From JBCBWG01 sp039817205 (lineage in GTDB: Bacteria; Pseudomonadota; Alphaproteobacteria; Rhizobiales; Hyphomicrobiaceae), in NCBI GenBank assembly GCA_039817205.1, contig JBCBWG010000086.1, positions 1-12,144 of the forward strand: a DNA stretch of 12,144 bases, in the 5' to 3' direction. The notes under the pieces are model-generated. The model saw only the letters and a list, made by a program, of their open reading frames with translations, did not search any database and was not told the DNA's origin. The translations under genes and the position numbers were made by a program. Shown one piece after another: positions 7,235 to 12,144 of the stretch. Each line of letters starts with the position of its first letter. Positions within the stretch are counted from its first letter, which is position 1.

Positions 7235-8254
7235 TTAATCCGTGGCCTCATACCGATCGGCGTTGAGACCCAGCAGGTCCCAGGTCTCGCGCATGTGTGC
7301 GGGCAACGGTGCCGTGACGTCAATGGAACCGCTCCCGCTCGGCCTTGGGATCACGAGCCGACGCGCGTGCAGATGCAAGCGCTGAGACATGTTTTCGGCC
7401 GGCAGCGTCATGCCACCTTCATACTTGTTGTCGCCCGCAATCGGATGATCAATCGAGGCCATGTGCGCACGCAATTGATGCTGGCGGCCGGTCACAGGTT
7501 TCAGCGACACCCAGGCAGCCTTCGTCCCGCACCGCTCGATGACGTTGTAGTGCGTCGTCGCGTGCATCGCGCGATCCTGTTCGCCGGGACGGGCGCGGCG
7601 CACCCGGTCACCCTCGGGCCCGGAGGCTTTGACGAGAGCTGCTTCAATTTTGCCCTGCGCCGGGCGCGGGACACCGATGACCAACGCCCAATAGGTTTTC
7701 GCGGCGGACCGGCTGCGAAAGACTTCGCCCAGTGTGGCCGCGACCGCGCGTGATTTGGCAACGAGCAGAACGCCGGTGGTGTCGCGGTCGAGGCGGTGTA
7801 CGAGCCGCGGCCGATCGCCAAATCGGTCCTGCATACCGGCCAACAGACCGTCGATGTGCCGAACCGTTCCAGAGCCACCCTGGACCGCAAGCCCTTGCGG
7901 TTTGTTGAGCACGACGACGTCATCGTCTTCGTAGAGGATCATGTCGTCGATCAACTTGCGGTCTGCTTTCGACAGCCCAAGCGGCGGCTTCACCGAGGGC
8001 GATGCAGGCAACGCTTGATCGGGTGACACGAGCGCCAACGGCATCTGCACCTGTGCGCCTTCTTCAACGCGCGCATTTGCTGCCACCTTCTTCGCGTCGA
8101 CGCGGACCACGCCTTTTCGCAGGAGCTTTTGTAGATGCCCGTTCGTGACGTGCGGGTAGTGCTGACGGAACCAACGGTCGAGCCGCATCCCAGCATCTGG
8201 CGCCCGCACCGAGACCGTCTCCGTTTTCCGCGTTTGTTGATCACTCATAGTCAT
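7235..8254 (-). CDS. RluA-family (RluC/RluD-type) 23S rRNA pseudouridine synthase
   Basis: This enzyme isomerises specific uridines in 23S rRNA to pseudouridine. The 339-residue reading has an N-terminal S4 RNA-binding domain (about res. 22-72: MRLDRWF, LQKLLRKGVVRVD). The catalytic domain follows, with VVVLNKPQGLAVQGG (113-127) and LVHRLDRDTTGVLLVAK (151-167), where D156 of HRLD is the catalytic aspartate. A further motif is the VTGRQHQLRAH segment. I chose the ATG at 8254 because AGGA at 8260-8263 stands five bases before it; the frame is open to a GTG at 8302, but those 16 residues precede the site and look like leader. ATG 8248 is also possible. Whether it is RluC or RluD cannot be settled by eye. 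It lies 103 bases after crcB. Confidence 0.93.
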   Translation of the reverse strand: MTMSDQQTRKTETVSVRAPDAGMRLDRWFRQHYPHVTNGHLQKLLRKGVVRVDAKKVAANARVEEGAQVQMPLALVSPDQALPASPSVKPPLGLSKADRKLIDDMILYEDDDVVVLNKPQGLAVQGGSGTVRHIDGLLAGMQDRFGDRPRLVHRLDRDTTGVLLVAKSRAVAATLGEVFRSRSAAKTYWALVIGVPRPAQGKIEAALVKASGPEGDRVRRARPGEQDRAMHATTHYNVIERCGTKAAWVSLKPVTGRQHQLRAHMASIDHPIAGDNKYEGGMTLPAENMSQRLHLHARRLVIPRPSGSGSIDVTAPLPAHMRETWDLLGLNADRYEATD

Positions 8255-8357
8255 ACCAGTCCTGAACAGGCTCTGCCTTTTGGATCGCACGCTCCGGGCC
8301 ACCGTTTGCCTCTGACCAACGGTATCGCTGTCTCAGTGCACAGTCGCCTTGAAGCAT

Positions 8358-8744
8358 TTAGCCAAGCGCGGAGCGCATGACCCACTGACCGGCGAAGAGC
8401 GCCAGGATCGCCCCGCTAACGCTCGTGATAACATAGGCGGCTGCGGCGAGCATTTCATCTCGATCAACCAGCAAACCGACATCAAGCGCGAAAGCCGAGA
8501 ATGTCGTAAACCCGCCAAGCACGCCGGTCATCAGAAAGAGCTTGGCACCGAGCGATAGCCCCGTTCGCATCAGCACGTATTGCGCGACAAGACCCATCAG
8601 AAATGATCCAACAATGTTGACGAGCAAGGTGCCCCAGGGAAATCCAGGGCCCATCATTTGAAGGGCTGCCGTATTGACGAGGAACCGCGCGCCAGCACCG
8701 AGCGCACCACCGGCACACACGAGCGCGAAATTCTGGATCAGCAC
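8358..8744 (-). CDS. crcB: Fluoride ion channel CrcB/Fluc
   Basis: CrcB exports fluoride across the inner membrane as a dual-topology homodimer. The 128-residue product is of normal length with four hydrophobic segments (about 4-27, 36-58, 66-92, 100-122). Family motifs are GGALGAGARF (12-21), GTLLVNIVGSFLMG (38-51) with N43, and GVLGGFTTFSAF (74-85). F82 and F85 correspond to the pore phenylalanines, and the GGFTT turn to the central sodium site. The start is a GTG at 8744, one base after the stop of the upstream membrane protein gene, so translational coupling is likely. No fluoride riboswitch is recognisable before crcB or before the upstream gene. Confidence 0.96.
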   Translation of the reverse strand: MLIQNFALVCAGGALGAGARFLVNTAALQMMGPGFPWGTLLVNIVGSFLMGLVAQYVLMRTGLSLGAKLFLMTGVLGGFTTFSAFALDVGLLVDRDEMLAAAAYVITSVSGAILALFAGQWVMRSALG

Positions 8745-8745
8745 G

Positions 8746-9069
8746 TCACCGCACCCGCGTCCGCTCGATTAAGGGTCCGGAGACAAGCCAACCAAAAAGC
8801 CATCCAACAAGCAGCGCCGATATGTTGACGCCAAGGAACGTGAGAATGTGGGTGTCTGCCGCCCCGTCCGGGCTTTCAAACCTGAGACGGCTGGTCACGT
8901 AATTCGCAATCGGGTTTGCGAGAAAAAGCGTGGCCGACAGCGCCGATGACGACGCAAACGCCATCGCCAGAATGTAGCGCAACATCGGTCCGCGCGTGAT
9001 GAGGATCGCGCCGAGCACGACCACAACAAGTGCTCCAGCACCGCCCCAAACAATCAGATCCCTCGTCAC
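8746..9069 (-). CDS. Small three-helix membrane protein of unknown function, coupled to crcB
   Basis: I do not recognise this 107-residue protein. It has three clear hydrophobic segments at about res. 5-25, 30-55 and 75-98. Positive residues at the C-terminus (IERTRVR) and between helices 1 and 2 (TRGPMLR) predict the C-terminus inside and the loop 59-74 (acidic/polar, about 16 residues) in the periplasm. GTG 9069 is chosen because AAGGAA at 9076-9081 precedes it by six bases; the frame also opens at TTG 9090. Its stop is one base before the crcB start, and it begins 50 bases after the amidase stop. It could be an immunity factor for the amidase, a CrcB partner, or unrelated to both; all three are inference. 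Confidence 0.8.
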   Translation of the reverse strand: MTRDLIVWGGAGALVVVVLGAILITRGPMLRYILAMAFASSSALSATLFLANPIANYVTSRLRFESPDGAADTHILTFLGVNISALLVGWLFGWLVSGPLIERTRVR

Positions 9070-9075
9070 GATGTG

Positions 9076-9081
9076 TTCCTT
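9076..9081 (-). promoter_or_regulatory. Ribosome binding site deciding the start of the small membrane protein
   Basis: AAGGAA on the minus strand lies six bases before GTG 9069. It favours that start over the in-frame GTG at 9084 and TTG at 9090, which lie upstream of or within it. Confidence 0.55.
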
Positions 9082-9119
9082 CACGCGCAACGTTTATAGC
9101 CGCCGGATCGTCGGCCAAC

Positions 9120-9668
9120 TCAGTCAACGGGCCAGAACCAAATCTCCCGCGCTTCGGCATAGTTGGAATAGTAGCCGAGCCAGGCAAACCACTCCATCAA
9201 CCACTTTGATGTCGAGCGGTAGCCATTCCAGACATCGATGTGGTCACCCGTCGGGAAGCCCTGGCGGTCGCTCCCACGATGCCAATAGTCCTTGATGTAG
9301 ATGATGCCAGTCTTACCGAAGAGCTTGGGATAGAACTCCGCAGGCTCCTTGCCACGGAGAACCTGACGTGGCCCGATGCCATCGATGTTGGCACGGGTCA
9401 GAGCGTTCGCGACCTCCGTTGCTCGGATATAGTGCATCAACTCAGCCGGATGTGCGCCACACGTGATGCAACCGGTGATCTGTTCACGGCGCACACCGGC
9501 ACGACGCAGCGCAATGCCGATGCGGATCGCGCACTGGTTTGCGTGCGTTGGAAACCCCTTCCGCGCGACCGAGCCAAGGTAATTCCCATCCTCCGGCGCG
9601 ATACAAGGTGTCTGGATGCTCTCGTTGATAGGGTGGCCGAACCACAGATCCCTGAACTCGATGGCCAT
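9120..9668 (-). CDS. Tae4-type peptidoglycan amidase (type VI secretion effector family)
   Basis: The 182-residue protein matches the Tae4 family, DL-endopeptidases that cut the gamma-D-Glu-mDAP bond of peptidoglycan and are typically delivered into rival cells by type VI secretion. It starts with EFRDLWFGHP (res. 4-13), then has THANQCAIRIGIALRRAG (41-58) with the catalytic cysteine C46, an HYIRATEVANAL helix (79-90), GIIYIKDYW (121-129), and GDHIDVWNG (141-149) with the catalytic histidine H143, ending in AREIWFWPV. The third acidic catalytic residue is not clear by eye; D145 is near. C67 and C70 could form a disulfide. There is no signal peptide. ATG 9668 has a modest GAG eight bases upstream; GTG 9674 is an alternative. 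No VgrG, Hcp or other secretion gene is in the window. It follows rarA by 85 bases. Confidence 0.88.
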   Translation of the reverse strand: MAIEFRDLWFGHPINESIQTPCIAPEDGNYLGSVARKGFPTHANQCAIRIGIALRRAGVRREQITGCITCGAHPAELMHYIRATEVANALTRANIDGIGPRQVLRGKEPAEFYPKLFGKTGIIYIKDYWHRGSDRQGFPTGDHIDVWNGYRSTSKWLMEWFAWLGYYSNYAEAREIWFWPVD

Positions 9669-9753
9669 TCGCACGTCTCACGCCGTTTTCGGATCGTCTG
9701 CGAGGGACGCAATCAGACTGATTGGGCGAAGTAAAGGTCAGGCGCGTGGGCGC

Positions 9754-11088
9754 TCAGGCCTGCCGCTTGTCCTGGCGCTTGTCCTGGCGCTTGTCCCGGA
9801 GCGCGGCCCAATATGCCAGCCGCTTTTTTAGGTCGCGCTCAAAGCCGCGCTCAACCGGCTCGTAGAAGGTCTGACGGCCAATCGTCTCCGGGAAATAATC
9901 CTGCCCCGAAAAACCATCTTCGGCGTCGTGATCATAGTCATACCCAGCGCCGTAGCCGAGGTCTTTCATGAGCCCCGTCGGCGCATTCAGGATGTGCGCC
10001 GGCGGAGCGACACTCCCGTGCTCTTTGGCGGCCCGCATCGCTGATTTGTAGGCCTTGTACTGCGCATTCGATTTCGGCGCCGTCGCCAAGTAAATCGTCG
10101 CCTGTGCCAACGCCAACTCCCCTTCCGGCGCTCCGAGAAAGTGGAAAGCATCCTTGGCCGCATTCGCTTGAACAAGCGCGTTCGGGTCGGCGAGCCCGAT
10201 GTCTTCCACCGCCATACGAACGAGGCGTCGCGCGAGGAATAACCGGTCTTCGCCGCCATCGAGCATCCGGCACAGCCAATAAAGGGCCGCATCCGGATCG
10301 GAGCCACGCACCGACTTATGCAATGCCGAGATCAGGTTGTAATGCCCCTCACGGCCCTTGTCATAGACCGGTGCGCGGCGCTGGACCAAGCCAACCAAGT
10401 CATCGGGCTCAAACGGCGGACTGTCTGGGCCGGTCGCGAGAAATATCTCTTCGGCGAGATTGAGCGCGGCCCGACCATCACCATCCGCCATTGCGATCAC
10501 CGTCGCGCGTGCATCCAATGTCAGCGGCAGCCCCCGCTCTTCAGCCGCTTCCGCCTTTGCGAGTAGACGCTCAACCGCGTCATGGTCCAGGCGGTTCAAG
10601 ACGAGCACGCTCGCCCGCGACAGGATCGCCGGGTTCAACTCAAACGACGGGTTTTCGGTCGTCGCACCAACGAGAACGATCGTCCCGTCTTCCATGTGCG
10701 GCAGAAAGCTGTCCTGTTGCGCGCGATTGAACCGATGGATCTCGTCGACGAATAGAAGCGTGCCCTGGCCGATGCGACGGCGCTCCTCTGCGCGGGCAAA
10801 CGCTTTTCTCAGATCTTGAACGCCGGAAAAGATTGCCGACAGCTGCTCGAAAGCGAGGTCCGTTTCGCCTGCCAGAAGCCGCGCCGTCGTCGTCTTGCCC
10901 GTGCCTGGAGGCCCCCACAGGATGAGGCTCGGGAGGCGGCCTTGCTTCAAAAGCCGGGTCAACGTCCCATCGGGCCCGACGATATGCTCTTGGCCAACGA
11001 TCGCATCGAGGGACTGCGGACGGAGCCGATCGGCCAGTGGGCGCCCCGATCCATCGTCCATGCCGGCTGCTTCAAACAAATCGCTCAT
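9754..11088 (-). CDS. rarA: Replication-associated recombination protein A (AAA+ ATPase, RarA/MgsA)
   Basis: RarA acts at stalled replication forks with SSB, RecA and the polymerase clamp loader; it belongs to the clamp-loader AAA+ clade with eukaryotic WRNIP1. The 444-residue product has PLADRLRPQSLDAIVGQEH (17-35), Walker A GPPGTGKTT (59-67), Walker B LLFVDEIHRFN (111-121), sensor 1 GATTENPSFE (141-150), the SR finger near 158, then the tetramerisation region with YNLISALHKSVRGSDPDAAL and the C-terminal GYDYDH and YFPE motifs. ATG 11088 overlaps the cupin stop as ATGA, and GAAGG lies seven bases upstream; the frame also opens at TTG 11109. The C-terminus ends in three copies of DKRQ (about 432-443), encoded by a 12-base tandem repeat and not typical of the family. 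It is 85 bases upstream of the amidase gene. Confidence 0.97.
   Translation of the reverse strand: MSDLFEAAGMDDGSGRPLADRLRPQSLDAIVGQEHIVGPDGTLTRLLKQGRLPSLILWGPPGTGKTTTARLLAGETDLAFEQLSAIFSGVQDLRKAFARAEERRRIGQGTLLFVDEIHRFNRAQQDSFLPHMEDGTIVLVGATTENPSFELNPAILSRASVLVLNRLDHDAVERLLAKAEAAEERGLPLTLDARATVIAMADGDGRAALNLAEEIFLATGPDSPPFEPDDLVGLVQRRAPVYDKGREGHYNLISALHKSVRGSDPDAALYWLCRMLDGGEDRLFLARRLVRMAVEDIGLADPNALVQANAAKDAFHFLGAPEGELALAQATIYLATAPKSNAQYKAYKSAMRAAKEHGSVAPPAHILNAPTGLMKDLGYGAGYDYDHDAEDGFSGQDYFPETIGRQTFYEPVERGFERDLKKRLAYWAALRDKRQDKRQDKRQA
9764..9799. repeat. 12-base tandem repeat in the 3' end of rarA
   Basis: Three head-to-tail copies of cgcttgtcctgg (plus-strand reading) occupy 9764-9799; the first two are identical and the third has one change (t to c at 9797). 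The unit length is a multiple of three, so copy number can vary without shifting the frame. It encodes the repeated Asp-Lys-Arg-Gln tail of RarA. Confidence 0.9.
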
Positions 11089-11615
11089 CGAAGCGCCTTC
11101 GGCTTCCAATCCGGTGGCGCCATTTCGAAATGCTCAAATGAAAATCCTGGCGCGACCGTACAGCCAACCAGTGACCAAGCAGCGTCCGTGCGCGCCGACT
11201 GCCAGGCGCCGGCTGGCACAACAACCTGCGGCACGATTTCGGGCGCACCAATCAGGCGCGCATCCGGGTGCCAAAGACAATGGTTTGACACCTCGTCACC
11301 ATCATCAGACACCTGGATCTGCATGGGGCCACCGGCATAAAAGTGCCAGACCTCGGCAGCGTCGACGCGATGCCAATGCGAAACCTCGCCGCCCTGCAAG
11401 AGGTAGAGGATCGCCGTCGACTTCGCGCGACCATCCGGACCAGGACCATCGCGAAACGTTTCGCGATAGTGGCCGCCCTCGGGATGCGGACTGAGACGGA
11501 ACCGCTCAATCAGATCGAGGGCTTTCGCCTGACCAATCGCACCACCGGCCCAGCCGCCACCGCCGGGCGGCATACGGCGACCACCACCGCTACCGCCACC
11601 GCCGATCAAGCTCAT
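11085..11615 (-). CDS. DUF985 cupin-fold protein (cupin_5 family)
   Basis: The 176-residue product is a single-domain cupin of the DUF985 family, related in fold to yeast YML079W; its reaction is unknown. Signature stretches are LSPHPEGGHYRETFR (41-55), TAILYLL (67-73), SHWHRVDAAEVWHFYAGGPM (79-98), IVPQVVVPAGAWQSAR (127-142) and SLVGCTVAPGFSFEHFE (148-164). The histidines of HWHR and WHFY lie where cupins bind metal or ligand. The first 28 residues are a glycine-rich leader (GGGGSGGG, PPGGGG) not usual for the family. The start at 11615 overlaps the stop of the Deg protease as ATGA, and AGG lies seven bases before, so the leader is probably translated; a start at res. 15 (Met) would remove half of it. 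Its stop overlaps the rarA start. Confidence 0.9.
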   Translation of the reverse strand: MSLIGGGGSGGGRRMPPGGGGWAGGAIGQAKALDLIERFRLSPHPEGGHYRETFRDGPGPDGRAKSTAILYLLQGGEVSHWHRVDAAEVWHFYAGGPMQIQVSDDGDEVSNHCLWHPDARLIGAPEIVPQVVVPAGAWQSARTDAAWSLVGCTVAPGFSFEHFEMAPPDWKPKALR

Positions 11616-12144
11616 CCCTGCACCTGCCAGCGGACCAACCGGTCACCGCGTCTCACGGCGATCTCCCAGAAACGTTGGCGGCGCCGCAAGACGCGTTGAA
11701 GGTCCCTAATGGTTGCAACCCGACGCCCGGAAACTTCAACGATGACATCGCCCCGGCGGAAGCCAAGGCTTGCGCCGTATCCGTCGCGGCGCACACCGAG
11801 CACGACGACGCCATCCCCTTGGCGCACGTTTAGTTGGTCGATCACGGCTGGAACTGGGTTTGCGACCTGCACGCCATCGAACGGATGCTGGCCACGCAAC
11901 AGACGCACATCGTTGCGGGATGGTTTTGGCAGTGCTGCGAGGCGGATCGAAACCGTGCGGCTGCGACCATTTCGCAAAATGGTGAGTTTCGCGGTGCGGC
12001 CAACCCCGGTTGTCGTCATGCGATAGCGGGCACCGCGCGCGTCAGAGACGTCGCGCCCGTCAACAGCTGTGACCACATCACCGACGCGTAGGCCCGCCGA
12101 TGCTGCCGGTCCGCCGCGCGAGATATCCGAGACGATTGCGCCCG
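11612..12144 (-). CDS. Deg/Do-like periplasmic serine protease, C-terminal PDZ region (5' part outside window)
   Basis: Only the last 177 residues are in the window; the frame is open to the right-hand edge. Two PDZ domains are visible. The first contains AIVSDISRGGPAASAGLRVG and DVVTAVDGRDV, then TILRNGRSRTVSIRLAALP. The second follows HPFDGVQVANPVPAVIDQL with GVVVLGVRRDGYGASLGFRRG, DVIVEVSGRRVATIRDLQRVL and ends RRGDRLVRWQVQG. This order and the linker are those of Deg/Do (DegP/DegQ-like) proteases, which handle misfolded envelope proteins. The trypsin-like domain with its catalytic triad would lie beyond the window, so activity cannot be judged. Its stop overlaps the cupin start. A GTG at 12076 could mimic a start but splits the first PDZ domain. 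Confidence 0.9.
   Translation of the reverse strand, partial: GAIVSDISRGGPAASAGLRVGDVVTAVDGRDVSDARGARYRMTTTGVGRTAKLTILRNGRSRTVSIRLAALPKPSRNDVRLLRGQHPFDGVQVANPVPAVIDQLNVRQGDGVVVLGVRRDGYGASLGFRRGDVIVEVSGRRVATIRDLQRVLRRRQRFWEIAVRRGDRLVRWQVQG

Noticed and set aside
8255..8302. GTG start at 8302 for the pseudouridine synthase
   Set aside because: The AGGA ribosome binding site at 8260-8263 lies inside this extension and serves ATG 8254. The extra 16 residues match no S4 domain sequence.
8746..9069. The small membrane protein as a degenerate CrcB paralog, because of GVNISALLVG compared with LVNIVGSFLMG in CrcB
   Set aside because: The similarity is about ten residues, the spacing after Asn-Ile differs, and the other CrcB motifs (GGxxGAxxR, GGFTTFS) are absent.
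9070..9119. Fluoride riboswitch upstream of the crcB pair
   Set aside because: The gap is only 50 bases and lacks the conserved pseudoknot elements of the crcB motif. The region 8255-8357 is downstream of crcB and cannot serve it.

Overview
The window looks like a chromosomal segment of an alphaproteobacterium, most likely Hyphomicrobiales (Rhizobiales). The evidence is the GC-rich sequence, a porphobilinogen synthase with the Mg-type (Cys-poor) metal site, an ATP12-type F1-ATPase assembly chaperone, a Bpt-type leucyltransferase, an extensin-like LAS-type protein, and the order Deg protease - rarA - crcB - rluC - HAD phosphatase - ATP12 on one strand, which I recall as common in that order. 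The family-level assignment is inference. I see no rRNA, tRNA, CRISPR array, insertion sequence or integrase.

Left part (1-5615). A 3-hydroxyisobutyryl-CoA hydrolase-like gene runs leftwards off the window edge. It is separated by a roughly 225-base divergent intergenic region from a rightward series: a secreted extensin-like protein, hemB (tetrapyrrole synthesis), bpt (N-degron pathway leucyltransferase) and a CAP/SCP-domain protein. These four have gaps of about 80-200 bases, so they need not form one transcript. The last is convergent with the right-hand cluster, with about 50 bases between.

Right part (5664-12144). Nine consecutive minus-strand genes are tightly packed. In order of transcription they are: the C-terminal PDZ part of a Deg/Do serine protease (cut by the window), a DUF985 cupin, rarA, a Tae4-type peptidoglycan amidase, a small three-helix membrane protein, crcB (fluoride channel), an RluA-family pseudouridine synthase, a HAD-IA phosphatase and an ATP12 chaperone. 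Three junctions are ATGA overlaps (Deg/cupin, cupin/rarA, HAD/ATP12), and the membrane protein/crcB junction has a single base between stop and start, so translational coupling is likely.

The most interesting part is the amidase plus membrane protein pair (8746-9668), which sits between rarA and crcB inside an otherwise housekeeping cluster. The amidase has the Tae4 fold signatures of type VI secretion effectors and no signal peptide, yet no secretion gene is visible here. The membrane protein behind it is unrecognised and could be its immunity factor, a partner of CrcB, or neither. Other oddities are a roughly 110-residue low-complexity insert inside the catalytic domain of the extensin-like protein, a CAP protein with no signal peptide, and a 12-base tandem repeat that builds the C-terminus of RarA.
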